Below are positions 1-6,513 of a stretch of DNA of 18,071 nt, in pieces; within the stretch, counting starts at the first letter, position 1; every line of letters starts with the position of its first letter. The translations under genes were made by a program, and so were the position numbers. The stretch is from Candidatus Binatia bacterium (GTDB lineage: Bacteria > Desulfobacterota_B > Binatia > UBA9968 > JAJDTQ01): the NCBI GenBank assembly GCA_022827045.1, contig JAJDTQ010000126.1:1-18071 (forward strand), in the 5' to 3' direction. The notes under the pieces are model-generated. The model saw nothing but the letters and a program-made list of their open reading frames with translations, had not been told where the DNA came from and made no database searches.

Positions 1-851
1 CCCCAGTTGCCGCCGATGGTCATGGAGAACTTGCCTGTGGGAAAACCCTCCCGGTAGTAGTCCAGGCTGGCCGCGATGTCCTTGTCGGAGACGCCCAGCT
101 CGAACCGTTTCCGGATGGTCTCCATGGTCTTGATGGCCGCCTCGCTGTTCACCAGCGACTCGGTCTGACCCGCGTTGAGGATGGAGCCCCCGAGCTCCCG
201 CAGCACCGGTTCGAACTCGAGCAGATACCACGCGGCGGAGGCGACGAACGGAAACGATATCGCCTGGCGGGTGATGCGCCCCTTGTCGTCCTTCTTCACG
301 AGCTTGCTGGCTACGGCGTGTGCGTCGTCCCAGGTCTTCGGCGCGTCCTTCACCGGGTCGAGTCCGACCTCGCGGAAGTGCTTGGCGTTGATGATCCAGG
401 CATAGATGTTGAACTGCAGCGGCACTCCGTAGAGCTTGTCGCCTACCTGGTAGGACTCCAGCGAGCCCGGCGCCCAGGCCTTGCGCAAAGCGTCGACCGA
501 CGCGTGACCCATGGCGCCTGCGGCCGCGCCGTCGATCGGAGAAATGACGCCGTTGGCCTCGAAGTCCAGTAGGCGGCGATAGGTGAGGGCGAACACGTCC
601 GGCCCTTCGCCCGATGCGATGGCGGCAGACAGCCGCTGAAAGTAGTTCTTGTGAGGCGTCACCACCATCTCGACCTTGACGCCGGGATTGGCCGCCTCGA
701 ACTCCTTGACGTACTCCTGGTAGATCTTTCCCTGAGCCGCGTTGGGGTCCCAGATGTGCCAGAGGGACAGCTTGGTCTGCGCTGTCGCGGAGGTGGCCAC
801 GAACCCGAGCGCCACGACTGCCAGCATTGCATTCCGCAGAATGGCCTTCAT
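1..851 (-). CDS. ABC transporter solute-binding protein, family 1 (sugar-type), partial at window edge
   Basis: This is the periplasmic binding component of a carbohydrate-type ABC importer. The first 283 codons are present and the gene runs off the left edge. Residues 1-24 form a Sec signal peptide: MK start, hydrophobic core, and an ATA cleavage box before Gln25. The mature part opens with LSLWHIWDP and contains a GEGPDVFAL stretch and YGVPLQFNIYAW, all typical of family 1 extracellular binding proteins that bind sugars or glycerol-phosphate-like ligands. The start at 851 is chosen because GGAGG lies 8 bases upstream. An in-frame ATG at 866 would put that GGAGG inside the gene. A sigma70-like promoter lies at 994-1023, giving a leader of about 135 bases. 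The permease and ATPase genes, if present, would lie beyond the window. The substrate cannot be told from this part. Confidence 0.9.
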   Translation of the reverse strand, partial: MKAILRNAMLAVVALGFVATSATAQTKLSLWHIWDPNAAQGKIYQEYVKEFEAANPGVKVEMVVTPHKNYFQRLSAAIASGEGPDVFALTYRRLLDFEANGVISPIDGAAAGAMGHASVDALRKAWAPGSLESYQVGDKLYGVPLQFNIYAWIINAKHFREVGLDPVKDAPKTWDDAHAVASKLVKKDDKGRITRQAISFPFVASAAWYLLEFEPVLRELGGSILNAGQTESLVNSEAAIKTMETIRKRFELGVSDKDIAASLDYYREGFPTGKFSMTIGGNW

Positions 852-993
852 GTCATAGTCCTCCATGGCGCGCTCCTCGGGCGATGTTGCGTTCGCGCGG
901 ACGCGTCGCCGCCTGCCTCTGGAGATGAATCTGACACCCGCGTGGGAGCTTGGAATGAGTCTACGCCCGCGCCCGTTCCGGCAGGCTGCGCGT

Positions 994-1023
994 ACGATAG
1001 GCCCGCGCGGACACTGCTGTCAA
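994..1023 (-). promoter_or_regulatory. Sigma70-type promoter of the family 1 binding-protein gene
   Basis: On the minus strand a perfect -35 box TTGACA (1023-1018) is followed by an 18-base spacer and a -10 box TATCGT (999-994, 4 of 6 consensus bases). It points at the binding-protein gene that starts at 851. Transcription would begin near 987, leaving a leader of about 135 bases in which no recognised riboswitch was seen. Confidence 0.6.
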
Positions 1024-1052
1024 GGCATACGCGGGCTGGCTTGTGGTGCTGT

Positions 1053-1068
1053 GGCCCGGCAACGGGCC
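1053..1068 (-). terminator. Hairpin downstream of tRNA-Val
   Basis: Eight bases past the CCA end of the tRNA, the minus strand reads GGCCCG-TTGC-CGGGCC, a perfect 6-bp GC stem with a 4-base loop. No U-tract follows, so it may act as a weak terminator or as a 3' trailer structure for processing. It also separates the tRNA from the promoter of the next gene. Confidence 0.4.
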
Positions 1069-1075
1069 GGATGGA

Positions 1076-1152
1076 TGGTGGTCGCAGCAGGACTCGAACC
1101 TGCGACCTCTTGCATGTGAGGCAAGCGCTCTAGCCGACTGAGCTATGCGACC
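1076..1152 (-). tRNA. tRNA-Val (anticodon CAC)
   Basis: A complete cloverleaf can be drawn on the minus strand. The acceptor stem is GGTCGCA/TGCGACC, the D-arm is GCTC/GAGC, the anticodon stem CTTGC/GCAAG closes the loop CTCACAT with anticodon CAC, and the T-arm is GCAGG/CCTGC with loop TTCGAGT. The discriminator base is A and the CCA end is encoded (1078-1076). It reads the GUG valine codon. The 77-base length including CCA is normal. A promoter-like sequence lies just upstream (1168-1196) and a GC hairpin just downstream. Confidence 0.96.
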
Positions 1153-1167
1153 ACTATGGGACCTTGA

Positions 1168-1196
1168 CGTTTACCACCTCGGCGGGCGGGTTTCAA
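1168..1196 (-). promoter_or_regulatory. Possible promoter of tRNA-Val
   Basis: On the minus strand, TTGAAA (1196-1191) and TAAACG (1173-1168) are separated by 17 bases. The -10 box ends 15 bases before the mature tRNA 5' end, which suits a short leader removed by RNase P. The -35 matches well and the -10 poorly, so this is moderate evidence. Readthrough from the upstream EVE/AhpD-like genes is an alternative. Confidence 0.4.
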
Positions 1197-1221
1197 CAAC
1201 GCCGTGACGACCTCGGGTGGA

Positions 1222-1488
1222 TCACTCCCGTTCCTTGTGCCGCTGCTTGATGCGCTGGTTCAGCGACTGGAGGATGCCGGCGTCCACGGCGGCGATGACG
1301 TCCACCGCGGCGTCGAGATGTTCCTCGGGAACTTCTGCTTTCCTTGCGTCCGCAAGGCGCCGGTCCACTCAAGGATCACAGTTCCGGGTCATGGCCACCG
1401 CGAGGCCGAGAAAGATCTTCTCCCGCTCGCTGAGGCACTCGACGGCGTGGGCGTCACGGTAGAACTGGCGGAAGTCTGCCTTCTTCAT
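1222..1488 (-). CDS. AhpD/CMD-like redox protein, probable selenoprotein (in-frame UGA at codon 40)
   Basis: This 88-residue protein is small, the size of a single carboxymuconolactone decarboxylase (CMD/AhpD) domain. AhpD-type proteins use a CxxC thiol pair for peroxide or disulfide chemistry. The ATG at 1488 follows a strong AGGAGAG site by 5 bases. The reading frame matches the CMD pattern on both sides of one in-frame TGA (1371-1369). Before it come LSEREKIFLGLAVAMTRNC and DP, after it VDRRLADARKAEVPEEHL. The TGA sits exactly where the second Cys of CxxC is expected, giving Cys37-Asp-Pro-Sec40. Seventeen bases later comes the GGAC loop of a perfect 6-bp hairpin (see SECIS entry). The His often found three residues after the second Cys is Arg here. 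It lies 66 bases downstream of the EVE gene. The alternative is a pseudogene made by Cys-to-stop mutation, but the intact downstream frame and placed hairpin argue against it. Confidence 0.8.
1342..1357 (-). promoter_or_regulatory. Bacterial SECIS-like hairpin after the UGA
   Basis: The mRNA reads CCUUGC-GGAC-GCAAGG, a perfect 6-bp stem with a GG-starting tetraloop, inside the coding frame. Seventeen bases lie between the UGA and the loop. Bacterial SECIS elements bound by SelB are hairpins directly 3' of the UGA, usually with an early G in a small apical loop about 16-37 bases away. This one fits on position, stem and loop. SelB binding is inferred. Confidence 0.7.
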
Positions 1489-1517
1489 GGATTCTCTCCT
1501 GTCGGTGTTTTTCCTTG

Positions 1518-1531
1518 CCGCCCTAGGGCGG
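1518..1531. repeat. 14-bp perfect palindrome between the EVE and AhpD-like genes
   Basis: CCGCCCTAGGGCGG reads the same on both strands and lies in the 66-base gap between the EVE stop and the AhpD-like start. In the minus-strand transcript it can form a 5-bp GC hairpin with a CUAG loop. No U-tract follows, so termination is doubtful. A protein-binding site, an RNA processing site or chance are all possible. Confidence 0.4.
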
Positions 1532-1554
1532 GTCGCAGTCGCGCCGGCCGCCCC

Positions 1555-1962
1555 TCAGCCCTTGGCCATCTCCAGGATCTCACCGTAGTGGGCGTCGCTC
1601 ACCGGAACGAAGGAAAGCCGGCCCAGACGGAACAGGTCGAAGCCTTCGAGCCTGGGGTTGAGCTTCATTTCAGCCAGCGACACCTCGCGCTTCAGCGCCT
1701 TGCCCACCTTGATGTCAAACACCAGAAGCCTGGGGTCGTCCTTCTCGGGGTCGGGGTATGCGCCGGTGGTAGCGGTCCCGAGGCCGACGCAAACCCGCTC
1801 GCCGCCGGTATGGTAGACGATGCAGCGATCGCCCTTCTTCACGGTCTTGAGGTGCTTGAGGGCGAGATTGTTCTTGATGCCGTCCCATATCGTGCTCTTG
1901 TCCCGCTGCAGGTCGGCGAAGGAATAGACGCTGGGTTCGGTCTTCAGCAACCAGTTTGCCAT
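1555..1962 (-). CDS. EVE domain-containing protein (Thy28-like)
   Basis: This 135-residue protein is a complete single EVE domain, a PUA-like fold that binds modified bases in DNA or RNA. The family signature WLLKTEP is at residues 4-10, followed by WDGIKNN (26-32), a GDRCIVYHTGG strand-turn (44-54) and the C-terminal FVPVSDAHYGEIL. These match the bacterial Thy28-like type closely, and no effector domain is fused. The start at 1962 follows AAGGAGG by 5 bases. A longer open frame upstream in the same phase is antisense to endonuclease IV and is not part of the gene. The gene diverges from nfo (114-base gap) and precedes the AhpD-like gene on the same strand. The ligand is unknown. A nucleic-acid modification or repair role is inferred from the fold and the nfo neighbour. 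Confidence 0.92.
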   Translation of the reverse strand: MANWLLKTEPSVYSFADLQRDKSTIWDGIKNNLALKHLKTVKKGDRCIVYHTGGERVCVGLGTATTGAYPDPEKDDPRLLVFDIKVGKALKREVSLAEMKLNPRLEGFDLFRLGRLSFVPVSDAHYGEILEMAKG

Positions 1963-1990
1963 TGAATCCTCCTTGTTCGGGGGTCGTCTT

Positions 1991-2019
1991 GAAATACTGC
2001 AATCGGCGCCACGTGGCAA
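1991..2019 (-). promoter_or_regulatory. Possible promoter of the EVE gene with overlapping palindrome
   Basis: On the minus strand TTGCCA (2019-2014) and TATTTC (1996-1991) are 17 bases apart, about 30 bases before the EVE start. The -35 box overlaps a perfect 10-bp palindrome GCCACGTGGC (2008-2017) that could be an operator serving the divergent EVE/nfo pair. The -10 match is weak (3 of 6). Confidence 0.35.
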
Positions 2020-2076
2020 CATACCGCCCCGCCTCCGGGGTAAACCGCGCGCGATCCTTGTGGTAAGTTTGCAGCC

Positions 2077-2967
2077 ATGGCATCCACGGCGCGCAAGAAG
2101 AAGCCCGGGGGCCGTCCGTTGCTGGGCGCCCACATGTCCATCGCCGGCGGGGTCCACAACGCGCTGCACGCCGGCGACAGCGTCGGCTGCGAGGCCATCC
2201 AGATCTTCACCAAGTCCTCGCGGCAGTGGGCGTCGGCGCCGTTGACCGAAGAGGACATCCGCACGTTCAAGGATGCCCAGAAGGCCAGCGGCATCCACAC
2301 GGTTGTGGCCCACGATTCCTATCTGCTGAACCTTGGCGCGCCCGACCGGGAGCTGCGGCAGAAGTCCGTCGCCGCCTTCGTCGACGAGATGGAGCGCTGC
2401 GAGGCCCTGGGCATCCCGTACCTCATCGCCCATCCCGGCGCCCACACCGGAGCCGGCGAGCGGGTGGGCCTGCGCACCATCGCGCGTTCCCTGGACGCGA
2501 TCCACCGCCGTTGCGCGGGCTTCAAGGTGCGCGTCGCGCTGGAGATCACCGCCGGCCAGGGCACCAACCTGGGCTACCGCTTCGAGCACATCCGCAACAT
2601 CATCGACAGCGCGAGGGAAAGCGACCGGCTCAGGGTGTGCTTCGACACCCAGCACGCGTTCGCCGCCGGATACGACATCCGCACCCGCGAAGGCTACGAG
2701 CGGACCTTTACGGAGTTCGACGAGACCATCGGCGTCAAGCTCCTCGCCGCCTTCCACCTGAACGACTCGAAGAAAGAGCTTGACTGCCGCGTAGACCGCC
2801 ACGAGCTCATCGGCAAGGGCCACATCGAACTGGAGCCGTTCCGCCTGCTGATGAACGACAAGCGTTTCTTCGGATTGCCCATGTGCCTCGAAACGCCCAA
2901 GGGCAAGGACCTGAGGGAGGACCGGGAGACCCTGGAGCTGTTGCGGTCCTTCCAGGGCGGCGCATGA
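2077..2967 (+). CDS. nfo: Endonuclease IV (apurinic/apyrimidinic endonuclease)
   Basis: Endonuclease IV cleaves DNA 5' of abasic sites and removes 3' blocking groups in base-excision repair. It is a cytosolic TIM-barrel enzyme with three Zn ions. All nine zinc ligands known from the E. coli enzyme can be placed here: His79 (HDSYLLNL), His119 (HPGAH), Glu156 (LEITAGQG), Asp190 and His193 (CFDTQHAFAAGYD), His227 (HLNDSK), Asp240 and His242 (VDRHELIGKGHI) and Glu272 (CLETP). At 296 residues it is slightly longer than the usual 280-285, because of a basic N-terminal tail (STARKKKPGGR) before the barrel starts at LLGAHMS. The start at 2077 lacks a good Shine-Dalgarno, but no better start precedes the barrel. 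It diverges from the EVE gene. The family is certain. Confidence 0.97.
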   Translation: MASTARKKKPGGRPLLGAHMSIAGGVHNALHAGDSVGCEAIQIFTKSSRQWASAPLTEEDIRTFKDAQKASGIHTVVAHDSYLLNLGAPDRELRQKSVAAFVDEMERCEALGIPYLIAHPGAHTGAGERVGLRTIARSLDAIHRRCAGFKVRVALEITAGQGTNLGYRFEHIRNIIDSARESDRLRVCFDTQHAFAAGYDIRTREGYERTFTEFDETIGVKLLAAFHLNDSKKELDCRVDRHELIGKGHIELEPFRLLMNDKRFFGLPMCLETPKGKDLREDRETLELLRSFQGGA

Positions 2968-2971
2968 CGGT

Positions 2972-2986
2972 TCCCGGCGCCCGGGA
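2972..2986 (+). terminator. GC hairpin after nfo
   Basis: Four bases past the nfo stop the sequence TCCCGG-CGC-CCGGGA forms a perfect 6-bp stem with a 3-base loop. No T-tract follows, so it is at best a weak or factor-dependent terminator. The next gene starts 126 bases further on. Confidence 0.35.
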
Positions 2987-3111
2987 GGCCGCGACCGCGC
3001 CTTGCCGCGCATCGTTGATTCGAGAAGCGAAGCGAGTTAACCTGCGGAAGTTGGTTTCCACACGAGCCCCGGATTCCCGGCACATTGGGCTTCAAGAAAG
3101 CGAGGCCGCTT

Positions 3112-4440
3112 GTGAGCAGGCAAGGTCGTACCGAAAGTGACGACTTGGTGCGGTATTCCAGCAGAACTCACCTGACGCGCAGACAGGTTGTGGGTGCCGG
3201 GATCGTCGCGGTGCTGTTCCCGCCCTGGCTCCACTCCCCGCCCCCGGTCGACGCTTCCGCCGTCCGGGGAATCGGACCCGACGGCGAGATCGTGCTGGGG
3301 GTGTCCGCCGCCTTCTCCGGCCCTTCCCGCGGCCTCGGCACCGAGCTCTACCGCGGCGCCAAATCGTACTTCAACCACGTCAACGAAAACGGCGGCGTCA
3401 ACGGCCGCAAGATCGTCCTGAAGCTCTACGACGACGGCTACCAGCCTGATCCCTGCGTCGAGAACACCGTCAAGCTGATGCTGGAGGACCAGGTCTTCCT
3501 GCTCTTCGGCTACGTGGGAACTCCCACCGTCACCCGCGTGCTGCCGATGTTGAAGAAGTTCCAGGCCCAGCGGGTCTACCTGTTCTTCCCCTTCACCGGC
3601 GCCCAGCCCCAGCGCGAGCCGCCCTACGGGGAGTTCGCCTTCAACCTGCGGGCGTCCTACCGCCAGGAGACCGCTGGCCTCGTGAACAACTTCGTGCGCA
3701 TCGGCCGGGAACGCATCGGCATGTTCTACCAGGCCGATGCCTACGGCCGCAGCGGCTGGGCGGGCGTGCGGGCAGCCCTGGCCAAGCACGGCATCGAGAT
3801 GGTCGGCGAGGCCACGTACCGTCGAGGTTCGCGGTTCACGGGTAGCTTCCGGGCCCAGGTGGAGATCCTGAAGAAGGCCTCTCCCGACGCCGTAATCTGC
3901 GTCGGCGCCTATGCCGCCTGCGCCGGATTCGCCCGCGACGCCGTGGACCTGGGGCTGCGGGTCCCCATCGCCAACCTCTCCTTCGTCGGGAGCGAGAACC
4001 TGCTCAACCTGCTGTCACAAGGGCAGGACGACCCCGATGCCTACGCCCGGTACCTGGTGAACTCGCAGGTGGTGCCCAGCTACGAGGACACCTCGATCCC
4101 AGCCGTCAAGGATTACCGCGAGCTGATGGCGCGCTACGACCCCCAGGTGCCCAAGGAACTGGTGAAGGAGGCCTACAAGCCGTTTCCCCACAGCTTCGTG
4201 AGCCTCGAAGGGTTCCTGGATGCCAAGTTGCTGGTGGAGATTCTCCGGCGCCTCAAGGGCAGACCGGACAGAAGCGGCTTGGAGGAGGCCGTGTTCTCGG
4301 TGCGCGACTACGACCTGGGCATCGGCGAGGCCGTGTCCTTCGGGCCGGAGCGCCGGCAGGGGCTCCAGAAGGTCTACTACACGGTCGTCGAGGGGGGCCG
4401 GTTCGTCACCCTGGACGACTGGAAAGCCAAGTTCGGGTGA
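3112..4440 (+). CDS. Branched-chain amino acid-type (LivK-like) substrate-binding protein, Tat-exported
   Basis: This is a type I periplasmic binding protein of the Peripla_BP_6/LivK family (442 residues), which bind amino acids, amides or aromatic acids. The N-terminus has a twin-arginine motif (LTRRQVV, residues 21-27) followed by a hydrophobic run GAGIVAVLFPPWL, pointing to Tat export. The mature protein shows the family landmarks ILGVSAAFSGPSRGLG-like start, the GAKSYFNHVNENGGVNGRKI segment and LLFGYVGTPT. The GTG at 3112 is chosen because GAGG lies 6 bases upstream. A TTG at 3085 is possible but has no ribosome site. No LivHMGF permease or ATPase genes are nearby. Instead its stop overlaps or abuts a membrane sensor gene (4443), which suggests the protein may present ligand to that sensor. 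The ligand is unknown. Confidence 0.88.
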   Translation: MSRQGRTESDDLVRYSSRTHLTRRQVVGAGIVAVLFPPWLHSPPPVDASAVRGIGPDGEIVLGVSAAFSGPSRGLGTELYRGAKSYFNHVNENGGVNGRKIVLKLYDDGYQPDPCVENTVKLMLEDQVFLLFGYVGTPTVTRVLPMLKKFQAQRVYLFFPFTGAQPQREPPYGEFAFNLRASYRQETAGLVNNFVRIGRERIGMFYQADAYGRSGWAGVRAALAKHGIEMVGEATYRRGSRFTGSFRAQVEILKKASPDAVICVGAYAACAGFARDAVDLGLRVPIANLSFVGSENLLNLLSQGQDDPDAYARYLVNSQVVPSYEDTSIPAVKDYRELMARYDPQVPKELVKEAYKPFPHSFVSLEGFLDAKLLVEILRRLKGRPDRSGLEEAVFSVRDYDLGIGEAVSFGPERRQGLQKVYYTVVEGGRFVTLDDWKAKFG

Positions 4441-4442
4441 TC

Positions 4443-5180
4443 ATGAAGATCAGGAAGCTCTTTCAGAAGACCCAGTTCGGCATCTTCGGGCTCTTCGGCC
4501 TGATCGTGCTGTCCACCTCGGCGCTGACCATCTACACGGTGCAGACCCACCTGTCGGCGGAGTACGAGAGCAACAGCCGCAACATCGCCAAGACCATCGC
4601 CGACGCCAGCGTGGACATCCTGCTCAACCGCAACCTCGCCACGCTGCAGTCGCTCATCGACCAGTTCGTGGAGATCCAGGGCATCCGCTACGTCTACATC
4701 ACCAGCGACAACGGCGAATACCTGGCGCACACCTTCGTTCCCGGCATTCCCGAAGCAATCCTGGAGAGCGATCCGTTCGAGACCGCCACGGTCAAACGGA
4801 CGCTGCCCGGAATGGGCGAGTTCGTGGAAGTGGCCAGCCCGATCCTGGCAGGGTTCGGCGGCGTCGTGCACGTGGGCATGGACCTCGACACCATCGGCCT
4901 CAAGATCCAGCGGGCCATCGGCCAGCAGGTGTACCTCATCTCGGTCCTGCTGGTGGTGGGAGTGCTGGGGGCGATCTGGTTCGTCAATCTCGCCGCCAAG
5001 CCTTTGGGGGACCTCCTGGCCTTCGCCGTGAAGTTGGCCAAGGAGGAGGACCCCGACGGCAGCGGCGACGACAAGATCCTCGCACGCGACGACGAGGCCG
5101 GAGAGCTGGCGCGCCTGTTCCTCCACGTGGCGCAACGCAAGAACGGCACCGAAGAGCCGCCGTCGACGGAACGGACCTGA
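4443..5180 (+). CDS. Membrane sensor protein with Cache-like periplasmic domain and terminal HAMP, no output domain
   Basis: The 245-residue protein has a short cytoplasmic start, a first membrane helix (about 13-33), a periplasmic domain (34-161), a second helix (163-183) and a HAMP domain (about 184-231) with the conserved Pro187 and the DEAGELARLF ending. The periplasmic part contains IRYVYITSDNGEYLAHTFVP, as in Cache-type sensors of kinases and cyclases. The chain ends about 14 residues after HAMP, where a kinase, cyclase or methyl-accepting domain would normally follow. None is encoded downstream, where the MFS gene starts 25 bases later. The ATG at 4443 is preferred. A GTG at 4437 would overlap the preceding stop (GTGA). 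Either way the gene is probably translationally coupled to the LivK-like gene. It may be a ligand-sensing partner of a separate output protein, or a truncated receptor. Confidence 0.82.
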   Translation: MKIRKLFQKTQFGIFGLFGLIVLSTSALTIYTVQTHLSAEYESNSRNIAKTIADASVDILLNRNLATLQSLIDQFVEIQGIRYVYITSDNGEYLAHTFVPGIPEAILESDPFETATVKRTLPGMGEFVEVASPILAGFGGVVHVGMDLDTIGLKIQRAIGQQVYLISVLLVVGVLGAIWFVNLAAKPLGDLLAFAVKLAKEEDPDGSGDDKILARDDEAGELARLFLHVAQRKNGTEEPPSTERT

Positions 5181-5205
5181 TAGCAGGCAACGGGAGGCGC
5201 CGCGG

Positions 5206-6501
5206 GTGCGTATCCACAGAATCGCCATCGCATTCTTCTGCACCATGCTGCAGATCTGCTTCGGCACGGTCTACGCCTGGAGCTTCTTCCAGACCATGCT
5301 GGTGCGCCAGTCCGGTTGGACCCACACCGAGACCGCTTGGGCCTTCAGCATTGCCATCTTCTGCCTCGGCACCTCCGCGGCCTGGGCCGGCTCTGCGCTG
5401 GGACGGCTGGGGCCGAGGCGGCTGGCGCTGACCGGCAGCCTCATGTTCGCCGGCGGCTACGTGATCGCCAGCGCGGCGCTGTGGCTGGACTTCCTTCCGC
5501 TCTTCTACGTGGGGTACGGCGTCATCGGCGGAGCCGGCATCGGACTCGGCTACGTGACCCCGGTGGCCACGGTAGCCAAGTGGTTCCCGGACATGAAGGG
5601 GCTGGTCACCGGCATCGTGGTGATGGGTTTCGGGATAGGCGCGCTGCTCCTGAGCAAGGGGCTGGCGCCGTTCCTGGTGGTGCGCACGGAGGGGGATCTG
5701 GCCCTGGTCTTCCTGTGGCTCGGCATCATATTCGCCGGCATCCTGATCCCATGCAGCCTGGCGTTGAGCGATCCGGTGGCGCCCGCGAAGATTTCCGGCG
5801 CGCCCGCGACCCAGGGCGACGCCGCGGAGCCGGACTCCACCCTGCCCTACCTCACGTCCAGCCAGTTCATCATCATGTGGACCGTCTTCTTCTTCAACAT
5901 CGCCGCCGGCATCTCGGTTATCAGCTTTCAGTCGGAGCTGTTGCAGGAGGTCTGGGGTCTGGCCGACCCCACCGTCGAGCCCGCGGTGCTTGCGGAATAC
6001 GGCGCCACGCTGATCGCGGCCAGCTCCGTGTGCAACGGCGTCGGACGGCTGTTCTGGGGCCTCCTGTCGGATCGCATCGGCCGGGTCAAGGTCTTCCGCA
6101 TCCTGCTGGCCAGCCAGATGGTGGTGTTCGGGGTGCTCATGACCGAGGAGAACCCGTGGGTCTTCTCCGTGCTGGTGTGTTACGTCCTGCTCTGTTTCGG
6201 CGGCGGCTTCGCCACCATGCCGCCCTACATCCTGGACGTCTTCGGCACGGAGAAGATGTCGAAGATGTACGGCGTGGTGCTCACCGCCTGGGCGGCGGCG
6301 GGAATCTTCGGCCCGCTCTACGTGGGATACCTGAAGGACTCCTACCCGGATCGGGCGGTCATGTACTGCTTTCTGATAGGAATCCTGATGCTCGCCGCCG
6401 GGTACCTGTTCTCTTACCTGCTGAACGACGGGCGCCTCCGGCTCGGCCGTCCGACGCTGGAAACCACCCTCAGGCAATACGGCATTCCGGTTCGGGCCTG
6501 A
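5206..6501 (+). CDS. MFS transporter, OFA (oxalate/formate antiporter-like) family
   Basis: This 431-residue inner-membrane transporter has about twelve hydrophobic helices in two halves, joined by a polar loop around residues 190-212. The first helix carries the OFA-type hallmark FGTVYAWSFF, followed by GWTHTETAWAF, and the second half has the GRLFWGLLSDRIGR motif expected of MFS proteins. OFA members exchange or take up small carboxylates such as oxalate, formate, pyruvate or lactate, and many have unknown substrates. The start is GTG at 5206, supported by GGGAGG 8 bases upstream. It lies 25 bases after the sensor gene and 12 bases before the GST gene, so the four genes from 3112 to 7143 look like one transcription unit. 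The substrate cannot be set from sequence. A carboxylate or aromatic acid fits the paa cluster nearby (inference). Confidence 0.9.
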   Translation: MRIHRIAIAFFCTMLQICFGTVYAWSFFQTMLVRQSGWTHTETAWAFSIAIFCLGTSAAWAGSALGRLGPRRLALTGSLMFAGGYVIASAALWLDFLPLFYVGYGVIGGAGIGLGYVTPVATVAKWFPDMKGLVTGIVVMGFGIGALLLSKGLAPFLVVRTEGDLALVFLWLGIIFAGILIPCSLALSDPVAPAKISGAPATQGDAAEPDSTLPYLTSSQFIIMWTVFFFNIAAGISVISFQSELLQEVWGLADPTVEPAVLAEYGATLIAASSVCNGVGRLFWGLLSDRIGRVKVFRILLASQMVVFGVLMTEENPWVFSVLVCYVLLCFGGGFATMPPYILDVFGTEKMSKMYGVVLTAWAAAGIFGPLYVGYLKDSYPDRAVMYCFLIGILMLAAGYLFSYLLNDGRLRLGRPTLETTLRQYGIPVRA

Positions 6502-6513
6502 GTTGAGGAAGTC

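Noticed and set aside
1076..1152. tRNA-Val as an integration (att) site of a mobile element
   Set aside because: No integrase gene and no repeat of the tRNA 3' end were noticed in the window.
1222..1488. Reading the AhpD-like gene as a pseudogene broken by a stop
   Set aside because: The frame continues for 48 conserved-looking codons after the TGA, the stop is UGA at the redox Cys column, the ribosome site is strong and a placed hairpin follows. Not fully excluded without the genome's sel genes.
1555..3012. Long minus-strand extension of the EVE gene (485 codons)
   Set aside because: The extra part is antisense to nfo. The strong Shine-Dalgarno and the family start at MANWLLKTEP place the real start at 1962.
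3085..3111. TTG at 3085 as the LivK-like start
   Set aside because: No ribosome site precedes it, whereas GTG at 3112 has GAGG at 6 bases and leaves the Tat signal at a normal distance.
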